Part shown: positions 22,115-33,886 of the stretch, piece by piece
Numbering within the stretch: position 1 is the stretch's first letter
How the letters are laid out: every line of letters begins with the position of its first letter
Assembly: GCA_037355855.1 (NCBI GenBank)
Contig: CM074763.1
Span: 3,720,001 to 3,784,000, forward strand
Direction of reading: 5' to 3'
DNA length: 64,000 nt
Source of the DNA: Pseudo-nitzschia pungens
Taxonomy: Eukaryota; Bacillariophyta; Bacillariophyceae; Bacillariales; Bacillariaceae
The notes under the pieces: generated by a model
What the model was told of the DNA's origin: nothing
Databases searched by the model: none
What the model saw: only the letters and a program-made list of their open reading frames with translations
Translations under genes and position numbers: made by a program

Positions 22115-22632
22115 GGAACATTATGGAAAAAAAACTTTTCTGGAAAATTTCCATTTTCATGCGCGCGACTACTCTCAAAAAAATCTTAGGGCAATAACGG
22201 CTCTTCTATATTTTTAATAATTAAAGAAGAGCGACCATAATTTAACGGTCTTCAACCGTCATCTTTGTCCTCAAAACGATTGTCCTCAAAACGTGTCCTC
22301 AACGATTTTGTCCTCAACAGACTGTCCTCAACCATTATGTCCTCAACGTTTTGTCCTCAACCTCAACGTTGAAGTCATAGAGGTTGAGGACAAAACATTG
22401 AGGACATAATTGTTGAGGACAAAATGGTTGAGGACAGTCTGTTGAGGACAAAATCGGTTAGGACACGTTTTGAGGACAATTGTTTTGAGGACAGTTTTGA
22501 GGACACTCTAAGTACTCTACATCCAGCCGTTAAAGTGTATATTTAACAAAAAATAGCCGTTAAAAATTACATCAATTTTATGCGCATGAATATGGAAATT
22601 TTTCTCAAAAAAACTTTTTTCCATAATGTTCC
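22115..22632. mobile_element. Element F: fold-back element with TCCTCAA hairpin
   Basis: The ends GGAACATTATGGAAAAAA and its inverted partner (TTTTTTCCATAATGTTCC) enclose 518 bp. The next inner blocks (tttccattttcatgcgc, aacggc) are also inverted at the right. The centre (22267-22505) is a long hairpin. Seven GTCCTCAA octamers spaced 13-15 bp form the left arm, and about eight TTGAGGAC octamers the right arm. No coding frame. It abuts E2, whose left flank carries the same ATGTTCC word, so the two may be nested or co-mobile. Confidence 0.65.
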
Positions 22633-22689
22633 AGGTGGACGCTCTTGGCGGTTCACGCTTTCATCGAAACAGGGAAAAAAGAAGATACT

Positions 22690-22775
22690 ACGGAATTCCT
22701 ATCAGCTGTCCCCCGGTTTCCGTAGAAATTAGTCGTTGAGGATGTAGAACCGGGGGACAGCTGATAGGAACTTTA
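22690..22775. mobile_element. Hairpin MITE H1
   Basis: The perfect 23-bp inverted repeat (TTCCTATCAGCTGTCCCCC.. at 22696-22718 and its complement at 22748-22770) surrounds a 29-bp loop with tagaaattagtcg. A second copy with the same arms and a closely related loop is at 57541-57626. It lies about 320 bp upstream of the flavohemoglobin start. Confidence 0.75.
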
Positions 22776-23089
22776 TAGTAACTGATGTTCTTTGGTGTTC
22801 GGTTCGAGGCGGCATTCCACTTTACGTATTTACCAGGAAAACGTTGGGACGTACGGTATCAGTACTCACTTCGTAAAAACAGAAAAGTTCAATATTCAAG
22901 AAAAAAAAGGTTGACAATCGAACATTATTTTCTTATTCTTGTCTCACAAAAATCTGTGTGCCATCCAATTGCGATTGAACGAAGAAAATCTCATGTGAGA
23001 GGATTCCATTCTCAAAAGAAGGAGAAGCAAACATTTACGCAAATACAGTCCATTGTTTGTTGTACGTTGATAAAGGTCAAGAGTTCAAA

Positions 23090-24590
23090 ATGGTGATTTT
23101 AACTGCTGTTGCTTCCAGGCTCACAAGTGTAAGCAGCAGGACTCTTCTCAATGCTATCACTCTCTGCACTTCGCCACATGCCATCTCCATCCCTGGATCA
23201 CCAAAATTTTGCGAAAGAATGATTCCGTCATATTCGACGCTTAGTGGGCCCCGTGGTAGTGACGGTATGGGATTGCCCACAAAGATGAGCCATTTGGCGA
23301 TTGATACCATCGTTGCGACTGCACGTAAGTGAAAAGATGTATTCTTCACTAATATCGCCTTGTCTTCATTACTCAGTTTGCGTTCGCACTCACTCATATT
23401 CGTGCTTGTGCACAGCTATATTGGCCCCACACGCATCGGATGTCGCGAAGAGTTTCTACAAAAGAATTTTGAAATCTCGTCCTAAGTTACTTGAGTTTTT
23501 CGATCCTGCACATCACGTTCCGATTGGTCCCAACGCTCTGACTGCAAGTATGGTTGCATACGCTGACAATCCCAACAATGTATCTCCACTTCTTCAACCA
23601 GGAGGACTCGGAGAGATAATCTGTCATCGACATTGTGCTCTAGCGATCCTGCCGAAAAATTACGTGCAAGTGCACGCAAGTCTAATGGCCTCTTTAGATG
23701 CAGTGTTGGGGGATGATATAGCACCCGAAATTAGCTCTGCTTGCAGTGAAGCTGTCTTACTTCTAGCCAGATTTTGCATTGACAACGAAGAAGCTTTGTA
23801 TAAAGTGTCAGAACAACGCGCTGGTGGGTGGTCGGGTTTTACTGAATTTACTGTGACTGACATCGTCGATATTACGTCCGATGTAAAGCAAATTTCCTTC
23901 ATGCCATCTTTAGGATCGCCATTAGAAGGCACTAGGCACTTCGAATTTCAACCTGGACAGTATTTGACACTGAAGATTGATATCGACGATGACAGCTGGA
24001 TCGGTGCTCGCCATTATATGTGTACGGCACCTCCTAATCAGGACTTTTTGCAGTGTGCTGTTAAGAAATTACCTGGTGGCAAAGTCTCAAGCTATATTCA
24101 TGACCACCTCAAAGTTGGTGACACTGTCAAATTGACACCCCCATACGGAGTATTCACACCCGATACAGAATCCATTGGTTCGTCTAGTGTCTTGCTGAGC
24201 GCAGGAATAGGTGTCTCCCCGATGCTGAACATACATCGAGCCTTGGGTCATGAAAATGTCACATTGGTTGTGCATGTCGATCGTTCACCCGACACGCATC
24301 CCTACAAAGATTACTTCGACTCATGCGGCAGCAAAACCATGTATAAGTACACTGACATTCAGACTTTTGATGGCAATATGAATCGTCCTTCAGCGGCCGA
24401 AATAGTTTCCGAGACGATCGTGCAGGCAGGAGATAGCGTCGACCACGATTTTTATGTTTGTGGTCCAGATGACTGGATGGACAATGTCCAGGGTGAGCTT
24501 TTCGAGAGAGGTGCTACGAAGGTGAAGTGTGAAGTATTTGGTCGTCAGCTTGCGACAGATGATGCCTTCAAGGCATTGGGAATTTTGTAA
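23090..24590 (+). CDS. Flavohemoglobin (nitric oxide dioxygenase), probably mitochondrial
   Basis: Exons 23090-23324 and 23416-24590 are joined over a 91-bp intron (GTAAGT...GCACAG) to give 469 aa. The join restores the classic globin start ATAPILAPHASDVAKSFY. Residues 1-70 are rich in Arg, Ser and Thr and resemble a mitochondrial presequence. The globin domain spans about 75-215, with the proximal haem His in HRHCALAI (about 151). The FAD/NAD reductase follows: QPGQYLTL (FAD side, about 257-264), SAGIGVSPM (NAD binding, about 340-348) and FYVCGPDDWM near the C-terminus. The family converts NO and O2 to nitrate using NAD(P)H. The start at 23090 has an AAAATGG context; an in-frame TTG at 23057 is not a credible start. 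Confidence 0.92.
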
Positions 24591-24947
24591 ATGCTGTTTT
24601 CCTTCACTCCAGGGCACGTCGACGCACTTTCCTTCACTTCTTTACTCTTTACAAAGCAAGCTAGGGATTACTCGGTAACATCATTAAAAAATATTCTATT
24701 TGGTTATGAATGCCGATAGCAACCCCGTTAAAAGATTTCTTAGGCCTCATCATGCCAATTTTGATTTAAAATGGACCACTTGAGGAGTTTAGTTCATATC
24801 GTGACTTCTACTATTATTTTAAAAAATGCTTCGCAATCCCTTATAGTATCGTATCGGATTCGATGATGCGCTTTTGGAACAGACTGGGATATTTCCTATC
24901 AATTGCGGGGCATTATGACAAACGAAAGTCTCAACTTCTCGGGTCTG

Positions 24948-25721
24948 TCATATCTGATTTCGTACCACTGGGTCATCAGTGCTTGTAACAAGTGACTGTT
25001 CCTCTTCCGTACTCTCTTTGGGAATGTAAACCTTGAAATATGTTGTTATCAATACAGTCCAAACAACACAGAACGATGCAACAAGCTTTACACCGGAATT
25101 GTATGTCGCAGACATCCAAAAACTTAAAGCTAAGAAAATATTAACACAACCACAGAACCAAATCATTGGTCCAGCATATAAGGCGCCATGCCACTTAGCC
25201 AATTTCCTCGGCAAAGAGATGTACTTCACGATACCAACAATAGTTTGTATCGTCACCCCCAATAACACAAAATATCCTAGCCATGTATGAATGACCTTCA
25301 ACATTGGATCGCCTTTCGCTGAATGACCCTTGCCGTGAGAATGAGCTATGTAAATTGCGCTCCATCCACCGATTGCACCCAAGAAGGCCAAGAATTGATA
25401 AATTGCATGGTTGCGTCGCGATTTCGTCGAATCAGGGAGGGAAAATAACCGATTCTTGACAAACTGATTCATGCCTTGGCTCATACATACCAGAAACGAC
25501 AGGCACATGAGTATAGGGTGCCATGTAAATGCCTTCGATGGAGTTACATCCCTCAACATGACAACCGTCACAAATATGGTAGCCAACACAGACGAAACAA
25601 TCGTCGAATACCATAACCAAGACGAAAGATTTCTCAATGGGTTTACCACCTCAAAACTATTGCTCATGTTTGCTTGTCGTCTTCTATGATGCCAAAAAGA
25701 AAAAATATCGATGAATCTCAT
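24948..25721 (-). CDS. Cytochrome b561-type transmembrane electron carrier
   Basis: 257 aa from ATG 25721, or 239 aa from ATG 25667 (MSNSFEVV). About six hydrophobic helices carry the four His that bind two b haems in this family: FTWHPILM, RRNHAIYQF, KVIHTWLGYF and KWHGALYAG. Members move electrons from ascorbate or similar donors across a membrane to acceptors such as ferric iron. The short acidic C-terminal tail faces the cytosol in relatives. The gene converges with flavohemoglobin (358 bp between stops). A copia element inserted about 135 bp upstream of the start separates it from its former upstream region. Confidence 0.88.
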   Translation of the reverse strand: MRFIDIFSFWHHRRRQANMSNSFEVVNPLRNLSSWLWYSTIVSSVLATIFVTVVMLRDVTPSKAFTWHPILMCLSFLVCMSQGMNQFVKNRLFSLPDSTKSRRNHAIYQFLAFLGAIGGWSAIYIAHSHGKGHSAKGDPMLKVIHTWLGYFVLLGVTIQTIVGIVKYISLPRKLAKWHGALYAGPMIWFCGCVNIFLALSFWMSATYNSGVKLVASFCVVWTVLITTYFKVYIPKESTEEEQSLVTSTDDPVVRNQI

Positions 25722-25856
25722 TGACTGAGGATCCAAACTTTTGATGAAGCCAAGCGTCCAAAGAGGAAGATCAATCCCCTGCTCTCTCTTTCTACCAGTA
25801 AGTAACCTTACGGCATCTCTCCACTTCGAAGTTTGAAAAGAACAAGGAGGATACGG

Positions 25857-26102
25857 TGTTGAATAATTTAGAGTTAGGGGTAAGAAATGACCGTTGACAA
25901 ATTGGCGATAATGATCAGCATGATCAGCGAGGCATTAATGACCCGAGAATCAAATTTGAGAACCACACAACAACCACACAAAAATGATTTACCTACCGAT
26001 GAAATGTCACAACCACAAATACTCACTTTTTAGTTTAATACAATTAGTACAATTATTGAATGTTACGACCGATTGTAGACTTGTTCATTAGAATTTACAA
26101 GA
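25857..26102 (+). repeat. Copia 5' LTR
   Basis: 246 bp beginning TGTTGAATAATTTAGAG. The 9-bp tandem duplication gatcagcat-gatcagcg distinguishes it from the 3' LTR. It lies in the 5' region of the b561 gene, in the opposite orientation. Confidence 0.88.
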
Positions 26103-26156
26103 TATTAAACTAAAAAGGCGTTGAAGAGAAGAAGTTAACCAAGTTAGAAAGGTACC

Positions 26157-28910
26157 ATGAGCACAGACAATGGTAACGAGGAGGAGAAACATGTCGAACA
26201 AGAGACAGATGAGGAGACCCCAAGAGGGGAAGACCAAAAACGACGGACCAACCGAAACAAAGGGAAGAACCGAAGCAGTAACAACCAAACTGGGATCAAA
26301 TCCAGTTTCAAAGGAGAAACAAATTCGATCAAGGATGATGTATTCATATTCCACCAAATCCACAACAAGAAGTGGATGACCGCAAGACAGAAGTTCATCA
26401 ACTACGCTGGCAAGACCTACGGAGGAAACGAGGAGACAAGTCTAGAACTACGAAAGCTAACAGTGGTCACAATAGAACCACCAACACAACCAACAACCGA
26501 TGAACTAGCAGCAATGACTGACTTTGAGAAGGAAATGGCAAAAGATGAGTTCAAACAGGACCGAAAGGCATATAAGGACGTGGTACAGAAGACCCGAATC
26601 AACCTTACGAAGCTATTCAAGGTACTGTGGGGACAACGTGACCCCATCATGAAGAACAAGATTAAGGCCGATAAGGATTACAAGGACGCACATGCTGAAA
26701 AATCAGTGATTAAACTGTTAGGAATTATCGAGTCAGTATGTGAACAAGGAGAAGGGGCACGAAACAGACGAGTCCAGAGATTCCTGGCAAAGAAGAAAGT
26801 ATATAACTTCCGTCAATTGGACGATATGGATCTGGGTGAATATCTAGAAAAGTTTGAAGTGCTAGTCAATGTGGCTGAAAAGCTTGGAGCAAAGTTCTAC
26901 GATGAAGAGGATATAGAGGAGGTGATGGATGAGGTCGACCCACGAATCGAAAGAAGGATAAAGCAGGAACCGATTAAAGCAGCAGAAGCCACAAGTGACA
27001 CCACAAGCGCTGATGTGAAACCGTCAGATACGGAGAGGGCCCCAACTGAGGACCCTAGTCGCACACCCGACGTGCAAAACAAAGCTAGGGACAGAGCTTT
27101 AGCAATTATATTCTTCATGAACGCTAATGATGCCAGGTATGCTGTTTATAAACAGGAATGCCACAATGCCATGACAAAGGGGAGAGACGAGTACCCAAGG
27201 GACATAACGGAAGCACACACACAACTTGAAGACTTCAAGTTCAATCCAAGGCTATATCAAATACGGAACGGAAACAGCAGCAAATCGCGATATACACCGG
27301 GACATCAATTCGTAACCAACGGACTCGGTTCTGGGGATTATATCTGCTATAATTGCGATCGGAAGAATGAATGTATGGCCTATAACTGTCCACACATGAC
27401 CAAGGAAAATGGGGATCCCACCCAAAATGAAAGGAAGAGGATTCAGAGAGAGAAAAGGGAGATAAGTGGCGAACAGTGTTTAATTGACGCCATAACAGAG
27501 GATGAAATTAACCACGACCAAGATAGTATTATCAGTGACGGAGAAAGTTGGGCTGATGAGCTGGATGGAGATAACTATGGAATCACCTTGTTCACGGAGA
27601 ACGCGAACAGAAGAACCGACGAGAGAGAAATATTGGTAGAAGACGTCAGAGGGAACAACAACCACACGTTTAATCAGTGTAAGAGAAGAATCAACCCGAG
27701 ATGGGTGCTATTGGACAACTGTTCAAGTGTAAATGTGTTTTATAACAAACGGTTTCTTGAGAACATCCGGGACGCAACAAACGTGTTGCATCTATATACC
27801 AATGCCGGAAAAGCAGTCATAACAATGGTCGGGGACCTACCAGGATTCGGTGAGGTATATTATTATCCAAGAGGAATTGCAAACATCCTATCATTCCATG
27901 CAGTGACCAATCTTCCGGGATATACAGTGGAATACCATAATGGCGTGGAGGATGCCTTTCGCGTAACCAATCCAAGTGGAATGATCCGTCGATTCGTCCC
28001 ATCCAATAAAGGGCTATACTATTGGGATAGCAGTACTGAAATTAGAAAAGGAACAGTCCTACTCGGAGAAGCAATCGAGAATAAAGCGGTGGAAACCATA
28101 CGAGGGAACAAGGAAAAATTCTCGCGAAGGGATAATAACAACGCTATGAAGGCAAGACAACTACAGAATATTACTAACTGGAGCGACAACGACATGATGC
28201 GCGTTGCCAAGTACGGACCACTAATGAACAGCCCATTCACGCCGAGGGATATCACCATCATGAAAGCAATCCTAGGGCCCAGCGTTAGTGGTATACAAGG
28301 GAAGACAGTGAGAAGAAACAGAAGAGTAGTATCGGATCAACTAGTCCCGATCCCAAGACAGATAATGGACTATTACCAACAAACTACCATCTCAATGGAC
28401 GTGATGCATGTAAACGAACTACCATTCCTGGTTACCATCACGAAACATATCCACTATGGAACTGCCACCATCCTGAAGGACATGACCGGCAGCAGCTTGC
28501 TCGCCGTAATCAAGGAACTCGATAAATATTATCAAAAACGGGGATTCAAGATCAACATGATACTTGCGGATAAACAGTTTCAAAGCCTTCGAAATCAGCT
28601 GGGGGAAATACGGATTACTCTGAACCTGGCGGCGCAGGAGGAACATGTGCCAGAGATTGAGCGCTTCATACGAACTATCAAAGAGAGAGCAAGATGCGCG
28701 ATCAACCATACACCATTCAAGACCATACCAAAAAACCATGGTGATAGGCCTGATGTCAAACGCATTGTTATATTTAAATGGATTACCTTGGATAGGGGGC
28801 GTATCAAGAGTCTTATCGCCACTGACTATTATCACCGGCCGGAAGTTGGACTACAACCTACATTGCCAGGTACCATTTGGGGCCTATGCACAGGTGCGCC
28901 GGACAACTGA
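26157..28910 (+). pseudogene. Copia Gag-protease-integrase (ORF1), 3' end frameshifted
   Basis: A 917-codon frame starts at ATG 26157 (GGTACCATGA). A charged Gag region is followed by a Cys motif CYNCDRKNECMAYNC, then a protease with LLDNCSSVNVF. The integrase core has D (ISMDVMHVN), D (MILADKQFQS) and E (EEHVPEIERFIRTIKER). The real frame ends at an A6 run (28729-28734, ccAAAAAAcc). After that the copia integrase C-terminus (MVIGLMSNALLYLNG) is in the +1 frame, so the last ~60 codons here are out-of-frame run-on. A 1-bp insertion in the A run is the simplest cause. Confidence 0.88.
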
Positions 28911-31392
28911 CAATACACTGAGACCACGAACAATAGGAGCAATCGCGATGGCGCCCATGGACAATATGCAAGGAGGAATGAGGTTCATGAACCTTCGGAC
29001 GGGAAGAGAACTCGAGCGCGACAGGCCTGACTACACGATTCTTCCAATGCCGGACGAGATCGTGGACCGTGTGCATGAACTCGCAGGAGGAGGGAAGAAG
29101 GGAATAACCTTCACCAATAGAAAAAGAGAGGAAATACCTGATGCAGACACCGATTATGATTCAGGTGAGGATTCTGACTATGAGTATGACTCTGAGCCGG
29201 ATTCAGAGACAGACGACGACGAGAGTACAGGAGTGCATACAGCCGAAGACGAGGATGAGGACATTGACTACGAGGCCGATGTGGGAAGCACAGGAGTGGA
29301 TGATGATGACGATAACGCCATCGAAAATACAGGAGTGGATGAGGAGGAGATTATTAGAAACCTAGAGAACGACGCAGAGATGATTGAGTTCACAGAAGCT
29401 GCTGACAGCCAATCGGATGAGGGAGAAACACAGAGCGTGTCAAGCAATGAGGAATCGGTGGAAGAGCGCCCGACACGACACAATCGGGGGCAGCCATATA
29501 CATGGAGAGGATTTGAAGACGCATATACAAATCTAACAACAACAAATGAAAAGAGAATCGAAACTGTCCAGTCAGGTGACGAACAATATAATTATCACCG
29601 TGCTATGATGTTTCTAGGACAGGCCGACCAAAGAACACGGGAGACCGTAACACATTACATCATGAATCAGTATGGACTGAAGGAAGGGTTAAAGCATTTT
29701 GGGGAGGAAGGACACTCCGCCACAATGAAAGAAATGAAACAGATGTTGTCAAGGGAGGTGTTCGAGGAGATCGAATACGAATCACTCTCGAATGAGGACA
29801 AAAGACGGGCGCTACCAATACTTCTGTTCCTGACTAGGAAAAGAGATGGAACAGTGAAAGGGCGGGCTTGCGCTGATGGATGGAAGCAACGAATATGGAT
29901 GAGCAAGGAAGAGAGGAAATCACCAACGGTAGCAACGGAGGCGTTGTTTTACCTTATAATGACCTTCGCGCACGAAGGGAGGGACGTTGCCACACTTGAT
30001 CTACCAGGACACTTCCTGCAAACGCCAATGGAGGGAAGGTTAATCCTACGGGTGGATGGGGATCTGGCTCTAACCCTCGTACGCCTTGATAAAGACCGTT
30101 GGAAGAAGTACCTGAAGAAAGTCAGGGGCAAATGGGTCATATTTGTTAAATGCAGCAAGGCTATATATGGGACCCTAAATGCGGCTTTACTATCATATAA
30201 GAAGCTGGCTGGGCACCTGAAAGACTGGGGATATGCCATGAACCCCTATGACCACTGTGTATGGAATAAAAACATAAAAGGTCGGCAAATGACAGTAGCA
30301 TTCCATGTGGACGATATGATTATTAGCCACGTGGACCCAACGGAGGTTGATGGGCTTATAGCACAATTAAGGGCTATATACGAAAAAACAGATCCCATGA
30401 CTGAGACAAGAGGAAAAATGCATGAATACTTAGGGATGACGATCGACTTCGGAACACCAGGAGAAGTACGAATCACGATGTATGACTATATACAAAAGAT
30501 GTTAAATACCCTACCAAAAGATATGGTGGGAGAGAAGCCCACAGCAGCACCAGAGAACCTGTTTCAGACAAATGGTACTGAACAAGACGACAAATTAGAT
30601 GAAGCAACCAAGGATTACTTCCACACTACAACAGCACAAGCATTGTACTTGGGCAAGAGAGGGAGACCGGACCTACAGACCGCTGTTGCCTTTCTGTGTA
30701 CCCGGGTTCGGGAACCAGATAAACATGACTACCGGAAGCTAGCGCATCTGATGAAATATATACAAGCCACAAAACACCTACCACTAATATTGAGACACGA
30801 AGGTGGAGAAGTATCATTGTATATCGATGGGGCACATGCCGTACACTCAGACATGCGAGGGCATGTCGGGGTAATGGTGACCAGCGGTAAGGGCGCAATA
30901 TACGCTTCATCAACCAAAACCAAGCTAAATACAACTAGCTCTACGGAGACAGAGGTGGTTGCAGTGGGAGAAAAGTTACCAAAGCACCTGTGGTTCAGGT
31001 ACTTCAGGGTAGCACAAGGAGGGAGTAGCACAGAGGATGTACTCTACCAGGATAATAAGGCAGCGATATTGTTGGAGAACAACGGAAGGATGTCATGCGG
31101 GAAGGGATCAAAGCATATACATATCAGATATTTCTTCATTACGGATCGAATTAAGAGAAAGGAAATATGTGTTCGATACTGTCCCACGAAGGAGATGATT
31201 GCCGATTACTACACTAAACCAGTGCAAGGTGGGCTGTTTAGGAAGTTTAGAAACCTTATATTGGGAATAAAAGAAAACCAAATGGAGATCTACAAGCAGC
31301 AATATGACGAAACAATCGAAAGATATGGACTGGCACCGACTACGGATATGAAGACCGATAGCGATACAAGTCCACAGGAGTGTGTTGAATAA
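28735..31392 (+). pseudogene. Copia integrase C-terminus, reverse transcriptase and RNase H
   Basis: This is the continuation of pol in the +1 frame (open from about 28645). Integrase end (ITGRKLDYNLHCQVPFGAY), an acidic Asp/Glu-rich spacer, then RT from about 29800 with the catalytic box FHVDDMIIS and YGTLNAALLSYKKL. RNase H has LYIDGAHAVHSD, TSSTETEVVAV and the terminal YCPTKEMIADYYTKPVQG. All are hallmarks of Ty1/copia. No stop is seen from the frameshift to 31392. Confidence 0.9.
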
Positions 31393-31619
31393 TTTAGAGT
31401 TAGGGGTAAGAAATGACCGTTGACAAATTGGCGATAATGATCAGCGAGGCATTAATGACCCGAGAATCAAATTTGAGAACCACACAACAACCACACAAAA
31501 ATGATTTACCTACCGATGAAATGTCACAACCACAAATACTCACTTTTTAGTTTAATACAATTAGTACAATTATTGAATGTTACGACCGATTGTAGACTTG
31601 TTCATTAGAATTTACAAGA
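31383..31619 (+). repeat. Copia 3' LTR
   Basis: 237 bp, otherwise identical by eye to the 5' LTR. The pol stop codon (31390-31392) lies inside its first 10 bases. Confidence 0.88.
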
Positions 31620-31624
31620 TACGG

Positions 31625-32462
31625 AACGTGTCACGGAACATCAAAAAAAACCATCATTGATGTCACGAAGAACTCCGTTCGTTATCGTACATTGTACGGT
31701 AAGGTTTAACTTTACAATTACTACGTAGTACTATGTTACTACGAGTCTGACAACAACTGCTGAGAATCATCAGGGCCATCCGACGGTTTTTTTCGCGCGT
31801 TTTTTTAGGCCCGCGCGCAGAGTTCGGTTTCAATCCAAGTGTTGGTTGAGTCTACAAGTACAGTAGTACGGTACCAGTAAAAAACCGTACTGAACAATTT
31901 TTTGATTCCGTGACAACAATAGCGCCATCTCAAACAACCACAAAGTGCCATGTTGACAGCATTGAGGCTCATAAAATAATTTGGAACAGCTGGTCCATGC
32001 AGAGAGCACAGAAGATATGTATTGGAGCCGACCATGATGGTGGTGTTCTTGTAAAGATGGCACCATTGTTCTGGGATATACTAGTAGAGAAACAAGTGAA
32101 GATGTTGAATCTTGATTTTGATAAGCTGGGCATGATGCAAAAGGTGGAGAAGAGGCAATCAAGACCTTCATATGCAAATACATTTACAATGATGCAATTA
32201 TTATTAAGTTTGCAGGAGGATCTTCTGAATCTGGTGGTGGCTTCACCAAAGTGGCAATGAAGAACCCTTTTCTAGAAGTTGAATTTGCCAATGCAAACAA
32301 TTATATTCATGTTAGTAGTTGCACCAATCACAATGACCAAACAGTGCTTCAAAGTGCTGCTACTAAGGCTTATGGAACAGACAGCATTAAGAATAGGAAT
32401 GTGTTGCAACCAATCCATGCCTTTTCCAATTTCCAGATGTAAAGATATTTGTCCGTTGACAA
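31625..32462. other. Former upstream region of b561, then unclassified repeat-like DNA
   Basis: 31625-31800 is GTAC-rich and AT-rich and was contiguous with the b561 5' region before the copia insertion. 31800-32462 contains fragments of open frames (for example ADHDGGVLVKMAPLFW around 32030) with stops and no ATG start. They look like decayed coding sequence of a repeat related to D1, but I recognise no domain. Confidence 0.45.
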
Positions 32463-32963
32463 TAGAGAGCAGTAACAACAGTACAGCACAGAGTGCTGGC
32501 AAATGGTTAGACTACAGAGGATACTGTTCAAACACTTGTTGCATATACCATGAGCACACTAGCTACCACTCTAGAGGTACATTAGAGATGTCAAGTATTG
32601 ATGCCGGGCATGATGTGTTCTTTTAGAGGTTTAAACTGAGAGTATTCCAAAGAGTGAGAGCTCGGATGGAACTCCAAATAACTGTTTTGTATCGCTTGTA
32701 CTATGTCGGTAAAGGATCAGGGTACGTAGTAGGTCCAGTACTTAATTCAATGTACTGACCATACCTTTTACTGACACCTGTAGCACCAGTACTGTAGTGT
32801 ACATACTGTACACTGTAGTACTATACTTGATCGATGCGCTCGCCAAACTCGCTCGCTTGTGAACTAACTGCAGGGGCTGGGTATCTGGTTATAGTACAAA
32901 TCGTACACAATGACCATACCCCGACGGTAAGTAGCATAATATCGAGGTGAAATATCTTCATAC
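32463..32963 (+). repeat. Dispersed repeat D1
   Basis: About 500 bp recurs in inverted orientation at 56333-56828. Shared words include gccgggcatgatgtgttc, ccaaagagtgagagct, ggtccagtacttaattcaat, tgtagcaccagtactgtagt and gaccataccccgacgg. Part near the 5' side conserves a short peptide (CKD, ESSNNS, AGK) in both copies, hinting at the 3' end of a coding region. There are no clear termini, and flanks differ between copies. Class unknown. Confidence 0.7.
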
Positions 32964-33886
32964 AGAAGGCACATGAAAGTACTGCTCAGTTCAAAGATCA
33001 AATGCAATCTAAGTTTGAATTCGTTTGAGGTCACAAGCCTCCAAAGAAATTTCTTCAGCTCATGCAAGAGCCTATCCTAGTAACTTGAATTCCAAGACAA
33101 GTATCTATATGTAACTGTGTCTCTTTTTAAGTCCACAACAAAAATTGCAAGCATCAAGGCAAACTAACAGCTGGGCAAGACTGCTTCTAGTTTTGTGTCC
33201 CTTCTTGCAAACAAGGCAGAGATTGTTACAGACCTCACATTCCCCTCCAACTTTGATAAAGTCTTCTTCAAGGAGCACATGGAATTCAATCGGACTATTG
33301 ATGAGCACATAGGCTGTTCCAGCTTCATCCCTCATCACCATTTAGTTAGATACTACATTAAATGCACTGAGTTGAAAGAGCTTTCAAAAATGAACTAAAT
33401 ATGGAACTGCAGCTGCTTCCCTGATCAATCCAAAGCTGAAGAAGTTTTGGATAATGATGCAGAGGGAGCAAACCATGAACTCATCAACAAGAGCAAAGAT
33501 GTCCATGGAAGAATATATTCTATCAGTCCACAAGCAAAACACTCAGTTTAGTTCACCTGAGCTACTACTGTTCCTTGCATGTTTTTGAGGACATGGAACA
33601 TTTGAGCTGTAGTAGCGGACATGCTCTGCTGCACAGACTTTGATGAAGAAGAAGCAGAACATGTAACTTTTGAGTCTCTGTTTCATAAAAAGAGGATCTA
33701 TTTGAGTAAGTTCCAACAGTTTCTTTTGGTAAGATAGATTGTCGTAAAATAGTTCGTAATTGGTAAGTTGGTTATCCTCATCCCTAATGTTCTTCTCAAC
33801 GCAGTGGGCCAACAGAGACACTTCCCGTGCATCATTTTGAAAATTGGGCGAGACAGAAGTAACGAATCGTTAACCATACTTATGAA
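32964..33886. other. No certain gene; decayed open frames
   Basis: Minus-strand frames at 33105-33341 (Cys-rich: CEVCNNLCLVCKKG, CLDACNFCCG) and 33543-33821 could be remnants of a transposase or other mobile-element protein. Neither resembles a family I can name and they are not joined by obvious introns. The position next to D1 suggests mobile-element debris. Confidence 0.35.

Larger units (their letters stand above)
25857..31619 (+). mobile_element. CoDi-type Ty1/copia LTR retrotransposon
   Basis: The LTRs at 25857-26102 and 31383-31619 enclose gag-pol in PR-IN-RT-RNaseH order, so it is Ty1/copia. The target duplication is TACGG (25852-25856 and 31620-31624) if the LTR is taken to end ...TTTACAAGA. 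The LTRs appear identical except for a 9-bp duplication (gatcagcat) in the 5' copy, which implies a recent insertion. The integrase region (GPSVSGIQGKTVRR, MDVMHVNELPFL) is of the diatom CoDi lineage. One frameshift in pol makes this copy defective. Confidence 0.93.

Noticed and set aside
28728..28736. A_AAA_AAC looks like a -1 ribosomal slippery heptamer in the copia pol
   Set aside because: The downstream pol frame is +1, and the -1 frame meets a TGA within three codons, so -1 frameshifting would not express RT.
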